This document shows positions 18,024 through 27,679 of a stretch of 64,000 bases of DNA, piece by piece. Position 1 is the stretch's first letter. The number at the start of each line of letters is the position of its first letter. The DNA is from Pseudomonas akapageensis (lineage in GTDB: Bacteria > Pseudomonadota > Gammaproteobacteria > Pseudomonadales > Pseudomonadaceae). The stretch spans positions 1 through 64,000 of the forward strand of contig NZ_VXCP01000006.1 in NCBI RefSeq assembly GCF_011355085.1, given 5' to 3'. Both the position numbers and the translations under genes were made by a program. The notes under the pieces are model-generated. The model searched no databases. It was not told the DNA's origin and saw nothing but the letters and a program-made list of their open reading frames with translations.

Positions 18024-19583
18024 ATGAGCTCTGAATACGAACTGTCGCTCAACGACTATATTGCTGTAATCAAGCGTCGAGCGTGGCTGTTGGGTCTGAG
18101 TTTCGCGGTGATACTCGGCGTGAGCGTAGTAGTAGCCATGAGTATCCCACCTATCTATCAGTCAGCCGGCACCATTCTGGTCGAGTCTCAGCAGATCTCG
18201 CCAGATCTGGTTTCGGCGAACAACAATACCTATGCGGACGAGCGCATCGAAATCATTCGCCAGCGAGTGATGACGCGTGAGCATCTGCTGCGGATCATCG
18301 ACAAATACAATCTTTTTGCAACGGAACGCAAGCAGCTGACTGTTTCCGAGAAGATCGATGAAATGCGCAATGCCATTACGCTTTCCCTGGTCAGTGCTGC
18401 GGTCAAGGGGCGCGGAGAAGTAACGATTGCCTTCCGTCTTTCCTTCGATCACAAAGAGCCAGAGATTGCGAACAATGTTGCCAACGAACTGGTTACGCTG
18501 TTTCTGGATGAAAACATCAAGCAGCGCACCGAGCGAGCGAGTGAAACAACAGAATTCCTGACGCAGGAGGCGAACAAGCTCAGGGTCGAACTGGAAACCC
18601 TGGAGAACCAGTTGGCGGACTTCAAGCAGGCGCACGGCAACGCGCTACCCGAGCATCAAGAGTTGCGCATGAATATGTTGTCGCGCGCTGAAGTCGAGCT
18701 TAAAGAGGTCGACCGTGACTACAAGGCTGCCCGTGAGGAGTCGCGCTTTCTTGAGTTGGAGCTCGCCGCGGCAAAAGCCGGGCCGGCGACCAAGACCGGA
18801 ACGTCCAATGCTGTAGCTGACGTACCGCAAGATCTGGCTAGCCTCAAGGCGGAGTACAGCAGGCTGCGGTCGCTGTATACGGAAGCCCACCCCGATGTAC
18901 GCGCCATCAAACGCAAAATTGCTGCGCTTGAGGCTAACAAAGGGGATCGCGCGGGTGGCGCGGTAAGTCTGGATGTTGCCAGGGTCCAGACTCGGATCGC
19001 TACCACAGAAGCACGTATCAACTCGCTGGCCGTGCAAAGGCAGGCGTTGATCAACAAAATGGACGCCTACGAGGCGCAGATTCTTGAGGCGCCGCAAGTC
19101 GAGCGCGGCCTGGTCACTTTGATGCGTGATCATGATAATGCCCGCAAGAAATATGAAGAGATTCGCACCAAGGAAATGGGTGCGAAAATTTCCGAAAGCC
19201 TGGAGCAGGAAAACAAGGCTGAGCGTTTTGTTCTTCTGGAACCGCCCCTGATGCCCGAAAAGCCGGTAAAGCCCAACCGCAAGAAAGTCGTTGCCTTGGG
19301 TTTTGTCCTGGCCCCGGCTGGTGCTGGCGGTCTGGTGATGCTCCTCGAGATGATGAATCAGCGCGTGCGCGGGGCTGCGGCCCTGGCAAGCGTACTGGGC
19401 AGGCGTGTCTTGGTGGCCATTCCCTATATTCCCACTCAGGCGGAACTGTCACGCCGCAAGAGGTTGCGAATGCTTCTGGTCCTTTCTGCAATCGTGATCA
19501 TCACCGTCCTTCTGGTGCTCGTGCACCGTTTCTACATGCCGCTGGATGTTCTGTTATTCAAGACTCTGGCCCGGTTTGAATAA
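18024..19583 (+). CDS. Wzz/GNVR polysaccharide chain-length determinant
   Basis: The ATG at 18024 is preferred over the in-frame GTG at 18015 because GGTGGGA lies 5 bases upstream. The 519-residue protein has an N-terminal Wzz domain with TM1 (LLGLSFAVILGVSVVVAMS), a long periplasmic coiled coil (about residues 165-385), a GNVR-type segment (EKPVKPNRKKVVALGFVLAP) around TM2, and a final TM near the C-terminus. It has no kinase domain; the partner kinase is encoded next. It sets polymer length and activates the kinase, as in EpsC/CapA-type split systems. Confidence 0.92.
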   Translation: MSSEYELSLNDYIAVIKRRAWLLGLSFAVILGVSVVVAMSIPPIYQSAGTILVESQQISPDLVSANNNTYADERIEIIRQRVMTREHLLRIIDKYNLFATERKQLTVSEKIDEMRNAITLSLVSAAVKGRGEVTIAFRLSFDHKEPEIANNVANELVTLFLDENIKQRTERASETTEFLTQEANKLRVELETLENQLADFKQAHGNALPEHQELRMNMLSRAEVELKEVDRDYKAAREESRFLELELAAAKAGPATKTGTSNAVADVPQDLASLKAEYSRLRSLYTEAHPDVRAIKRKIAALEANKGDRAGGAVSLDVARVQTRIATTEARINSLAVQRQALINKMDAYEAQILEAPQVERGLVTLMRDHDNARKKYEEIRTKEMGAKISESLEQENKAERFVLLEPPLMPEKPVKPNRKKVVALGFVLAPAGAGGLVMLLEMMNQRVRGAAALASVLGRRVLVAIPYIPTQAELSRRKRLRMLLVLSAIVIITVLLVLVHRFYMPLDVLLFKTLARFE

Positions 19584-19594
19584 GGAAAATAGCG

Positions 19595-20401
19595 ATGGAA
19601 GGAATCAAGTCGGATATCGAAAAAGCCAAACAACAGGCCTCACCAGGTCTCGGCACCAAGCCTCAAGCCTTGGTACTGACCGGGCAGCCCACGGCGTTGG
19701 GTCCGCTCAATTATGTGCAAACCAAGGTTGTTCCTTTGCGGGCAGAGCACCTTGAGCAACACCGCATTGTGGCTTACAACAAGAATTCGAACATGAGTTG
19801 GGCTTTCGATCTGCTGCGTACACAGGTTCTGAAAGCCATGGAGGAAAATGGCTGGCGCACGCTCGCTATCACCTCGCCAACGCCGGAAGCAGGCAAGACG
19901 GTATTGGCTATCAACCTGGCAATGAGTATTGCGCATTTCACTACCAAGACAGCGTTACTGGTGGATTTCGATTTGCGCCGTCCCAAGGTGGGTTCCTACC
20001 TGGGGCTGCCGATGGATAAATCACTCAATGACTTGCTGGCAGGTAAAGCTGAGCTACAAGAGGTTTTGGTCAATCCGACTTTGCCACGCTTTGTGGTCCT
20101 GCCGACGCGTAAGCCGGTTCCTCTCTCCACTGAGGTATTGTCATCGCCCGCGGTGAGCAATCTGATTACGGATCTGCGCGAGCGCTACGACTCACGTATC
20201 ACTATTTTCGACTTGCCGCCGTTGTTGAGCTCTGATGATGTCATCACCGTCTTGCCCAAGTTCGACTGCGTCCTGCTGGTGGTCGCCAACGGCATGAACA
20301 GCAATAAAGAGATCGAAGACAGCCTGCATCATCTGGCGACAGCCAATCTGATCGGTACGGTGCTAAATAAGGCAGAGATGGAACATCGCTCTTATTACTA
20401 G
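19595..20401 (+). CDS. CpsD/CapB-type bacterial tyrosine kinase
   Basis: 268 residues, 11 bases after the chain-length gene, ribosome site TAAGGAAAA. Walker A appears as SPTPEAGKT, Walker A' as LLVDFDLRRPKV, and Walker B as ITIFDLPP. The product ends HRSYY, a minimal autophosphorylated tyrosine cluster. It acts with the Wzz-like protein to control polymer assembly. Members of the exosortase-associated autokinase family have the same layout. It ends the first rightward gene block and is followed by a hairpin. Confidence 0.92.
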   Translation: MEGIKSDIEKAKQQASPGLGTKPQALVLTGQPTALGPLNYVQTKVVPLRAEHLEQHRIVAYNKNSNMSWAFDLLRTQVLKAMEENGWRTLAITSPTPEAGKTVLAINLAMSIAHFTTKTALLVDFDLRRPKVGSYLGLPMDKSLNDLLAGKAELQEVLVNPTLPRFVVLPTRKPVPLSTEVLSSPAVSNLITDLRERYDSRITIFDLPPLLSSDDVITVLPKFDCVLLVVANGMNSNKEIEDSLHHLATANLIGTVLNKAEMEHRSYY

Positions 20402-20422
20402 TGCTGGCGTTGGCGCTCGATA

Positions 20423-20450
20423 CTGCCTCCGCCACATCCGGAGGAGGCAG
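20423..20450 (+). terminator. Hairpin after the tyrosine kinase gene
   Basis: An 8-bp stem (CTGCCTCC and GGAGGCAG) with a 12-base loop begins 22 bases after the kinase stop. No T-run follows, so terminator activity is tentative. Confidence 0.45.
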
Positions 20451-20484
20451 ATAAAGCCTCAAATAACCCAAAACTCATGGATCA

Positions 20485-20510
20485 AGCCCTTGCGGTGTTC
20501 CGCCAGGGCT
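20485..20510 (-). terminator. Terminator-like hairpin after the phosphoethanolamine transferase gene
   Basis: Read leftward, arms AGCCCTGGCGG and CCGCAAGGGCT pair with one mismatch around an AACA loop, immediately after the leftward gene's stop codon, followed by TTGATCC. Position in a convergent gap supports termination. Confidence 0.5.
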
Positions 20511-20512
20511 GT

Positions 20513-22159
20513 TCAATGGGCATCAAAATCAAACGATGGAACATACCCAGCGCCGAGCATATAGGGGCATTTTGACGATACAAAATCATTGCTTAGTAGA
20601 TCGTCCGAACTATTGTACTTGCTCGTGGAAATTCCTGTGATATTTAAAAGGGTATGGGGCAGGGAAGATATGCTGATTTTCTGGTTTTCTCTCTCCTTCA
20701 ATATTGAAAGTTTGAGCGATTGCTGGCTTGAAATGTTATCGGATGCCCAGATGAATGCCGAAACCGGAAGGTCGTATTTGTTGCCAATGCCATGTCCCAG
20801 CAATCCTTGACTGTCATCCATGATGTTTTCACCGTGGTCCGATGAATAAAACAAAATGGATGGCTTTTTGCTTGATTGCAACTGGTTGATAATTTTGCTT
20901 AATAGCCAGTCCGTATACAGGATGGCATTATCATATTCTGCGGTAACTCTGTCTTTTGCGCTGTTTGTTGCAGGTGTGAACTTTTTGAAACTGTCCGGGT
21001 AGCGGCGCGAATATTCGAAATGGCTACCCTTGACATGAATGAATATGGCTTGCTTCTGCGTATCGCCTTTTTCTAATATTTTCTCATATTCTGGAATCAA
21101 GGCGCCGTCATAGCTCCTCTCAAAATATTGACGGTGTTGTGCCTCTGCAGCTATTTGTGGAATTATTCCGCCAAAACTATCGACTTCCTGTACAGACAAC
21201 CAATAGGTTGCATACCCGGCTGCGCGATATATCGCCACCAATGATTTTGTCGAGGCAATTGAATTCCAGTCCGATATGGGCTCGAGGCTAAGCATCGAAG
21301 GAACGGCAACCGACGTGTAGGGAGCTGTCGAACACATGCGATTAAACTTGAAAATCCCCGGCTGCTTATCGAGATTTGGGGTTGTTTCCTTGTTGTAGCC
21401 GTAAAGAGACCAATTTTGCGGTCGGGACGACTCACCGATCACAAAAACAACGGTTTCTATATTTGATTGGTCCGATATGCCGGTTATTTTTACCTCGGAC
21501 TCTCGACGTTGTTGGATAAGTTTTTCCGTCTCCGAAACCAGGTGCGCAGTCAGGCCGATTTGCGACAGGTAACCTAGTGGTGTGCTCTGATCCTTTGCAA
21601 CGAGGTCCAGGAATGCATGTTTCCCGAAAGAATTGGCCTTGACGGTTTTATAAAAATACGCCCCATATCCCAGGAGCAAGGCGCTAATGACCAGAAAGAA
21701 AAAGCTCTTGTTTTGATAGTATTTGCGATTATGCAGGCCTGTCAGTCCAACCCCATAGCAAATTATGAAAGCCGCCAGGACGATACTGATGGGCTGCCAA
21801 TAGGTCGGTAGAAAATCGCCTGCCTCCTTGTAATTGGTCAGGCCAATAAACAGGTATGCAGCTGTTAACCTTGAGTTGAAATTCAAAACCAGAAATAGAT
21901 CTATGGTCGCTGCCAGATAGAATGGCAGTAGCATGATATGGATTTTGAATTGGTTGGATGAAATAAATCTGAGTGCCAGAAGCCATAGCAATGAAATGCT
22001 GATGGTGTAAAGGGTCAGCAAATCAATTTTCGAGTACTGATAGTTTGTTATTAATCTGATTATCAAGGGCGACATCAAGTATGACCATAATACTATATTT
22101 GGCCATTCTGATTTTAGTGTTTGCGAAGAGCGATCGATAATCCTGGCTGAGATTTGCAT
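20513..22159 (-). CDS. Phosphoethanolamine transferase-like sulfatase-fold membrane protein
   Basis: 548 residues from ATG 22159, preceded by GAGAA; a TTG at 22210 would add 17 residues without a good site. Five hydrophobic helices (about residues 25-185) precede a periplasmic alkaline-phosphatase/sulfatase domain. Metal and catalytic motifs are VFVIGESSRPQNWSLYGY, STAPYTS with the likely phosphorylated Thr, HVKGSHFEYSRRYP, YSSDHGEN and LGHGIG. EptA/CptA-family enzymes transfer phosphoethanolamine to lipid A, core or glycans. Being inside the EPS locus, it might decorate the polymer. It is markedly A/T-rich compared with neighbours, suggesting separate acquisition. Acceptor unknown. Confidence 0.86.
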   Translation of the reverse strand: MQISARIIDRSSQTLKSEWPNIVLWSYLMSPLIIRLITNYQYSKIDLLTLYTISISLLWLLALRFISSNQFKIHIMLLPFYLAATIDLFLVLNFNSRLTAAYLFIGLTNYKEAGDFLPTYWQPISIVLAAFIICYGVGLTGLHNRKYYQNKSFFFLVISALLLGYGAYFYKTVKANSFGKHAFLDLVAKDQSTPLGYLSQIGLTAHLVSETEKLIQQRRESEVKITGISDQSNIETVVFVIGESSRPQNWSLYGYNKETTPNLDKQPGIFKFNRMCSTAPYTSVAVPSMLSLEPISDWNSIASTKSLVAIYRAAGYATYWLSVQEVDSFGGIIPQIAAEAQHRQYFERSYDGALIPEYEKILEKGDTQKQAIFIHVKGSHFEYSRRYPDSFKKFTPATNSAKDRVTAEYDNAILYTDWLLSKIINQLQSSKKPSILFYSSDHGENIMDDSQGLLGHGIGNKYDLPVSAFIWASDNISSQQSLKLSILKERENQKISISSLPHTLLNITGISTSKYNSSDDLLSNDFVSSKCPYMLGAGYVPSFDFDAH

Positions 22160-22302
22160 TTTTTTATTGTTCTCGTAGGGGATCGACCTGCTGCCCCGGG
22201 GTAGCTCCAATTGGCGTGTGCTGCAACGATGCTCACGGCCCTGTTTTTAATTACTTGTCTTTCCTGAACTATTTCAAACGAACAGGGCACGTGCGCCGAC
22301 TT

Positions 22303-23280
22303 TCAAATCCAGGGGTATTTCTGTTCCCAATTCCATGCGTGCGCAACGATCAGTTCAAGTGAGGCGAATTGCGGCTGCCAGCCAAGTAATTCCCTGGCCC
22401 TGCGGGGATCGGCCACCAGTCGTGGCGGATCGCCGGCGCGGCGCGGCGCTTCGCTGACGGCAATATCCTGGCCGGTCACGTGGCGTGCGGTGTCAATCAC
22501 TTGCTGTACTGAGAAACCTTGACCGTTACCGAGGTTAAAAACCGTGCTTGTACCGCCTGCCAGCAGATAATCCACGGCAAGTGCGTGTGCCGCAACGAGA
22601 TCAGTGACGTGGACGTAGTCGCGAATGCAGGTGCCGTCGGGCGTGTCGTAATCGCGGCCATACACGGTAATGGATGTGCGCCGACCTGCGGCAGCCTGCA
22701 GGATCAATGGCAGAAGGTGAGTTTCCGGTTCATGGCGTTCACCCAGCTCTCCTTCAGGGTCTGCTCCGGCGGCATTGAAGTAACGCAGGCAGACTGATTT
22801 CAGGCCGTATGCACGGTCGAAATCAACAAGCATCTGCTCCACCATCCACTTGCTGCGACCATAGGGGTTAATCGCGGTCTTGGGATGTTCCTCGTCGATG
22901 GGTACATACTCCGGGTCGCCATAAACGGCCGCGGATGAGGAAAAAATGAAGTTTTTAACGCCTGCACGAACCATGGCCTGGAGCAGCGCCAAGGTGGCGG
23001 TGACGTTGTTTTGGTAATACTTGGAAGGTTCTGTGACGGACTCGCCCACCTGAATGAATGAGGCGAAGTGGAACACGGCGTCAAACTGTTGTACGGCAAA
23101 CAGGATATTCAAGGCTTGCGCGTCGGCGATGTCCAGCTCGACCAGACTCCCACCCACCAATGCGCTGCGGTGGCCGGTGGAAAAGTTGTCTGCCACGACC
23201 AGTTCGTGACCTGCGCCCAGCAACCGCTTGACCATATGCGAGCCGATATAGCCCGCGCCGCCAACCACCAAGAACTTCAT
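22303..23280 (-). CDS. galE: UDP-glucose 4-epimerase
   Basis: 325 residues of the extended SDR family. The nucleotide-binding loop VVGGAGYIGSHMV is at residues 5-17; catalytic Ser lies in FSSSAAVYGDPEYVP and the Tyr-x3-Lys pair in INPYGRSKWMVE; RYFNAAGADPEGELGE is the typical GalE substrate segment. It interconverts UDP-glucose and UDP-galactose, supplying nucleotide sugar for the glycosyltransferases of the locus. It is transcribed leftward, opposite to the main EPS genes, 143 bases upstream of the transferase gene. Confidence 0.94.
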   Translation of the reverse strand: MKFLVVGGAGYIGSHMVKRLLGAGHELVVADNFSTGHRSALVGGSLVELDIADAQALNILFAVQQFDAVFHFASFIQVGESVTEPSKYYQNNVTATLALLQAMVRAGVKNFIFSSSAAVYGDPEYVPIDEEHPKTAINPYGRSKWMVEQMLVDFDRAYGLKSVCLRYFNAAGADPEGELGERHEPETHLLPLILQAAAGRRTSITVYGRDYDTPDGTCIRDYVHVTDLVAAHALAVDYLLAGGTSTVFNLGNGQGFSVQQVIDTARHVTGQDIAVSEAPRRAGDPPRLVADPRRARELLGWQPQFASLELIVAHAWNWEQKYPWI

Positions 23281-23365
23281 CCAATTCTCCTGGAGAATGT
23301 TGCTGTGAGCGCAGCTTGAAACGACAGCGATTTGCTAGACCATTATTTAAAAAAAGAAGAATTAT

Positions 23366-26056
23366 TTATTGGCTAACCGCCTTGTTCGATGATCCGCTAC
23401 CGACAGGGCGTGGCTGTGCGTTGTTTGAAGTTATAGCTTGCGAAATGCCTTTTTTCAAAAACAACCAATTGGAAATCCGCAGGCCGTCGAACTTGATCGT
23501 ATAGCGCCCATCCCGGTAGGTGGTGGGCAGCTCTTTCATTTGCGCAAGAACGCCATGGGTGAACAGCGTCAAGCCTGGCGGAGCCTTGATGGTGAGCGTG
23601 CCTTCGAGGGGTTCAACATAAAAAGGTGTTTGGTTGTCGTCCTTGGGGATGGCGCGGGTGCCCAGCGAAATCATCAGATCCTGGGATCGGCCGACAGGCA
23701 CGCCGTCCAGACTTTGAACCACCACGCTGGCATTGGCGGTTTTCATCTGGACCTGGATGTTGCCAAGGCTGATCGACTCGCCGCCGATCCAGCCGGTGGC
23801 TGCCTGGGTGCGCGGTGTATCGATGGTGTAGATGCCTTGTTTCCAGTTGCGCTTGAGCTCGCCAGTGTCTGTCGTGGACTCGCTGGCATTGGCGTCGAGC
23901 AGCGACTGGTCAGGGTCATCGAGCACCTGTGCAGTGCTCGAGATACTGCTCTGCTGCAGCCAAGGCAACTCCGGCGTCTGTGGCAAGGCGATCTGCAGCT
24001 TGCCTTTCTCCATGGCGGTACGCAGTAGCACCGCATTGGCCGCTGTGATGGATTGGTTGAACAGGGTGGTTGGCGAAGGCGCGAAGACAAAGGTTGTCTG
24101 TGCCTCGCGAACGTCTCCACGGCGATAAAGCAAGGCGGCGGCGGGCAGGGTGGCCAGCAGTGCGGGGTCGTTATAGGCGTGCCAGTTGTCGGCAGACATC
24201 CTTTCGCCGGATAGCGGCTCCTGGCTGTAGGCAAATTGCATCAGCGCATCCCAACCCTGATGGCTGGCGGTGCCGGCCATATAGAGTGGCAGCGAATGAC
24301 GGTCGGGGGTCGGGAAGGGCTCACTGTTCCACTCGGTGACCGTCAGGGGTTTGCCTGCGACTTGGCCGGCGGCAATCCAGTTCATCAAACCGCCGCTGGT
24401 GAGCGGGTTCTTTTCCAGCTGCCCAACACCACCGTAGCTATGGACGTCGATCACGTCGCCGGCGGTGAGGGCCGGCAGGGAGCTCAGGCCGTCGCCACCC
24501 CAGCTGCTGGTCGTGGCAATGGGTACCCTCACGCCTAATCCACGCAGCTGCTCAATCATCTCTACGTTGAAGCGTTGCTCCAGATCGTTGAGGAACAGCT
24601 TGGAGGGGCCATGCTCCCAGGAACGCCAGGTCTGGTCTGCAGATAGATTGTGCTCACTGGCAAAGGCCTGGGCCGCGGCCATGTAGATCTTGTTTTGCTT
24701 CGGCACTTGCTTGTCTGGCAACAGGGCGTTGCCAAAATGATTGGTGATGTCGTTTTCGTTGGTGATCAGGACGGCGGCGATCGCCGGATCGTCTTTGTAG
24801 GCGAGGCCGGTATAGGTGTTGACATGGGTCATATAGGCTTCGGTGAAGCGCTGCATCGCTTTCTTGATGGTGACATTGACATAGGAATAGCCTTTGAGCT
24901 CGGCGTTGTTCCTGCCATCTTTCGGTAGTTCATCGAAGCCATAGATGTTGTCGTTTGCAGTAAAGACTCTTCCGACGTGCATATCGAGCCATACATAAAT
25001 GCCCTCGTCTTTCAGGCACTTGATCCACCAATCAATTTTTTTCAGCGAGTCCGGGCTCAGTTGCTGGGTATCCCGTGTGATGTGACCGTCGCCGAAGATG
25101 TTGGGGCTCACCCATGGGGAGTCATGGTGGTGCAGTCGGACGAGATTGAAACCGAGCGCCGACAGGCGTTTTGCCTGCTGCTTGATCGCATCGTCTGGTG
25201 TGCGGAACAGCGCATAGGACGTAAGATTGGTGCCCCAGAAGCGCGCCGGGGTGTTGTCCGCGAATAACAGCTGCTCGCCGGATGCTTTGACGAAGCCGCG
25301 CTTGCCTGCGGGTTTTTCCTGAGCGTTGAGAAAGGACAGATCGACCGGCGAGGTTTTCCAGTCGAGGTTGTCACTCGGCCAGCTTTTTGGGTCCACCAGC
25401 CCGTAGCGTTCGGTACTGGTTGGACCGATCGCCACATCGCCAGTCACGCTCAAGGTGGCTTTGAAATTCTGGCGGCCGGGTTTGATCGTGTTCTTGTAGA
25501 AAAAAGCACGCACCTGAGCTTTATCACCCCGCTCGAAGTACACGCTCGCCAGCGCAGGTTCAAAACGCATTTCGATGCGTCGTCCTTGTGCATTGCCCCA
25601 GGACCAGCCGCGGTTGTCGGGCAGTAAAGCCGGCTCGCCCATTTCTCCGGCAAAAAGGGCAGGGTCGAAGTCGAAGACGATGCCCCCGCCCATCACGCTG
25701 CGCATCATGCTGTGTGCGTCCAGGGCAAAGTTCCAGGTCATCTTCTGCTCGCCTTCCTTCTGAATCTCTGAAGTCAGGTCGAAATCCAGCGCTTTGTTCT
25801 TGCCGGCAAGGGAGTAGCTGAAGGGGGTTTTGACTTTGAATTCGGTCTGCAGATAGGTCCAGTCCCAGTTGTTCCCCCAGAAGCTGAATGAAGAAGCAAT
25901 AACAGGGCCGCCACCACGCTCCAGCACTGGCAGACCGTTGCGCTCATCCACGCTGACGACCCAGTCCGACGCCCAAGTGCCAAATGGCCAGATAGTCGTG
26001 GCCAAAAGAATCGGAAGCAGCAGTCGGGTGCGGCGAAAGAAATTGGCCATTGGCAT
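23366..26056 (-). CDS. Secreted GH-A clan-like glycoside hydrolase of EPS locus
   Basis: The start ATG at 26056 overlaps the stop of the upstream polymerase gene (TAATG); a second in-frame ATG lies at 26050. The 896-residue product has a Sec signal peptide (cleavage near GTWASD). After a beta-rich N-terminal region, a TIM-barrel of the cellulase/GH5-GH39 type spans about residues 270-690: LSALGFNLVRLHHHDS, IYVWLDMHVGR, ITNENDI with likely acid/base Glu434, and VTEWNSEP with likely nucleophile Glu575. A beta-sandwich C-terminal region follows. It probably trims or cleaves the polymer in the periplasm or outside. Coupling to Wzy suggests equimolar production. Exact GH family is unresolved. Confidence 0.8.
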   Translation of the reverse strand: MPMANFFRRTRLLLPILLATTIWPFGTWASDWVVSVDERNGLPVLERGGGPVIASSFSFWGNNWDWTYLQTEFKVKTPFSYSLAGKNKALDFDLTSEIQKEGEQKMTWNFALDAHSMMRSVMGGGIVFDFDPALFAGEMGEPALLPDNRGWSWGNAQGRRIEMRFEPALASVYFERGDKAQVRAFFYKNTIKPGRQNFKATLSVTGDVAIGPTSTERYGLVDPKSWPSDNLDWKTSPVDLSFLNAQEKPAGKRGFVKASGEQLLFADNTPARFWGTNLTSYALFRTPDDAIKQQAKRLSALGFNLVRLHHHDSPWVSPNIFGDGHITRDTQQLSPDSLKKIDWWIKCLKDEGIYVWLDMHVGRVFTANDNIYGFDELPKDGRNNAELKGYSYVNVTIKKAMQRFTEAYMTHVNTYTGLAYKDDPAIAAVLITNENDITNHFGNALLPDKQVPKQNKIYMAAAQAFASEHNLSADQTWRSWEHGPSKLFLNDLEQRFNVEMIEQLRGLGVRVPIATTSSWGGDGLSSLPALTAGDVIDVHSYGGVGQLEKNPLTSGGLMNWIAAGQVAGKPLTVTEWNSEPFPTPDRHSLPLYMAGTASHQGWDALMQFAYSQEPLSGERMSADNWHAYNDPALLATLPAAALLYRRGDVREAQTTFVFAPSPTTLFNQSITAANAVLLRTAMEKGKLQIALPQTPELPWLQQSSISSTAQVLDDPDQSLLDANASESTTDTGELKRNWKQGIYTIDTPRTQAATGWIGGESISLGNIQVQMKTANASVVVQSLDGVPVGRSQDLMISLGTRAIPKDDNQTPFYVEPLEGTLTIKAPPGLTLFTHGVLAQMKELPTTYRDGRYTIKFDGLRISNWLFLKKGISQAITSNNAQPRPVGSGSSNKAVSQ

Positions 26057-27582
26057 TACCGGGTTTGAAGGTTGGCACTCGCAGTTACTGCGGTCGACAT
26101 GCTTGTTTGTCTGCGCGCCAACTGAGCATAGGCCACTCCTAGCCCGGCCACCGACCAATACACCAGGGGAATTACCGTAATGCTGCTGACAGTGACGATG
26201 GTCACCAGTATTCCGGCCAGCGTCGCCAACAGCACGCGTCCGAGTCGGCGCGTCTCATCGTCCTTGTTGGGAATGGAACGCATCGCCTTGCGGATGCCAA
26301 CCACAACAGTGGCGAAAAAAGCCACGAAAAGCGCCAAGCCGATCAGGCCGACCTTCAGCGCCACGCCGACATAGGTATTAACGATATCGATGATGCCCTG
26401 GCCCTGAATCATGGACTGCATTTCAGGTGTGTTGCGGAAATCGAAAGTACCCAGCAAAGGGTTGCGCTCGATGACGATCAATGCGTTGTCAATCAAGCGC
26501 TCCCGGTACGTGATGTTCTCTTTGTCCACCGTGCCGATGAACGGCAGCAGATCCAGCACCTTGTCCCCGCCGGGCACGATGCTCAGCAGGGGAATGGCGA
26601 GCACCCCGGCGAGTGCCAGCAGCGTCAGGCGTTTGACGGCGCTACGGCCGGTGGCGACGAACACGGCGATCATGGCGGCGGCACCGACCCAGGGACCTCG
26701 CGACAGCGGTGTCATCAGGCCGACGGCCAGCAGAAGGGCGCCGAGGTGGCGATGCAATCGGCTGCGTACACTCTCGCGCAGGAACAGGTAAAAGCCGAGG
26801 GCCACGCTGATGACGTAACCCAGTGCAATTGCCTGGCCGGTGCTGGCACTGGCACGTAGCGAGCCACCACGGCTCAAATAGGTGGCAGAACCCCACTGCA
26901 TGTCCAGGGCGCCGATCAGCGCGCTGTACAGCAGCCAATGGCGGGTATATTCGGCGAGACCAATAAGCGCCAGCAGCATGCCGGCGAGTACAAAGGCGAA
27001 CAGCGCATCCTTGAAGTCGCTGAGGTCCTTCAGTGCCCGACTGGCAACGTAATAAGGCAAAAAAACTTCGATGAACAGGTAGAACGTTTGGCGAAACGTG
27101 TCAGTGATGGTGGTTGCTCGCAGGCAGAGCAAGCTCATCAGCAGGATGTTGGCCGCCAGCAATCGGTCAGGCCAGGTACGTCCGAACGGGAGTGTGTCGG
27201 GACGCTTGCGCAAGGCCAGGAATGCCGGGAACAACACACACAATGCCAGTAGGCGAATATGGTCCAGGTCAAAAAAATAGTTGACCAGGCCCAGGCCGGG
27301 AATCCGCGCCTGAGCCGGCGGTATGAGAAACAGCAGAAGAAAAAACAGCGCCAGGGGGTTGTGTTCGCGTTGTCGTGCGAGGGTCAAAACGATCGCCGCA
27401 ATGCCCGCATACACCCAGAAACTGTGCGAAACAAAGGCCAGCAGCGTCAATGCGAACCACAGATTGCGACGGCGAGTGAAGTCGCCCTGGGGGATCAGGT
27501 CTGTTGCCGGTCGGCGTGCAAAGGCAAAAACGATGCCCGCCAGAACCAGAATGACGATCAACGCGCGTAGGTGCTCAGGCAT
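26056..27582 (-). CDS. Wzy-like O-antigen ligase/polymerase family membrane protein
   Basis: 508 residues with about 12 hydrophobic segments and a large loop (VPGGDKVLDLLPFIGTVD... up to FRNTPEMQSM) typical of the Wzy_C/O-antigen ligase family. The conserved LMTPLSRGPWVGAAAM motif precedes this loop, and ERNPLLGTFDF lies within it. It is expected to polymerise undecaprenyl-linked repeat units on the periplasmic side. It diverges from the flippase gene and is coupled downstream to the glycosidase. It lacks the Cys/Arg/His catalytic pattern of exosortases, so I do not call it one. Confidence 0.85.
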   Translation of the reverse strand: MPEHLRALIVILVLAGIVFAFARRPATDLIPQGDFTRRRNLWFALTLLAFVSHSFWVYAGIAAIVLTLARQREHNPLALFFLLLFLIPPAQARIPGLGLVNYFFDLDHIRLLALCVLFPAFLALRKRPDTLPFGRTWPDRLLAANILLMSLLCLRATTITDTFRQTFYLFIEVFLPYYVASRALKDLSDFKDALFAFVLAGMLLALIGLAEYTRHWLLYSALIGALDMQWGSATYLSRGGSLRASASTGQAIALGYVISVALGFYLFLRESVRSRLHRHLGALLLAVGLMTPLSRGPWVGAAAMIAVFVATGRSAVKRLTLLALAGVLAIPLLSIVPGGDKVLDLLPFIGTVDKENITYRERLIDNALIVIERNPLLGTFDFRNTPEMQSMIQGQGIIDIVNTYVGVALKVGLIGLALFVAFFATVVVGIRKAMRSIPNKDDETRRLGRVLLATLAGILVTIVTVSSITVIPLVYWSVAGLGVAYAQLARRQTSMSTAVTASANLQTR

Positions 27583-27679
27583 AGATTATTGGGCTTTTTT
27601 TATTGGTGAGCGACGCCTAATGGCATTCCCATTTGCGGCTATAGTCATTTCCATGACACAGAGCCTTGGGGTTGATGTT

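Noticed and set aside
26057-26158. A 34-residue N-terminal extension of the glycosidase
   Set aside because: It lies inside the polymerase gene and precedes a clear Sec signal; the TAATG-coupled ATG at 26056 is the natural start.
26056-27582. The 508-residue membrane protein as the missing exosortase
   Set aside because: It has the O-antigen ligase/polymerase layout (SRGPWVGA before a large loop) and no exosortase Cys/Arg/His pattern.
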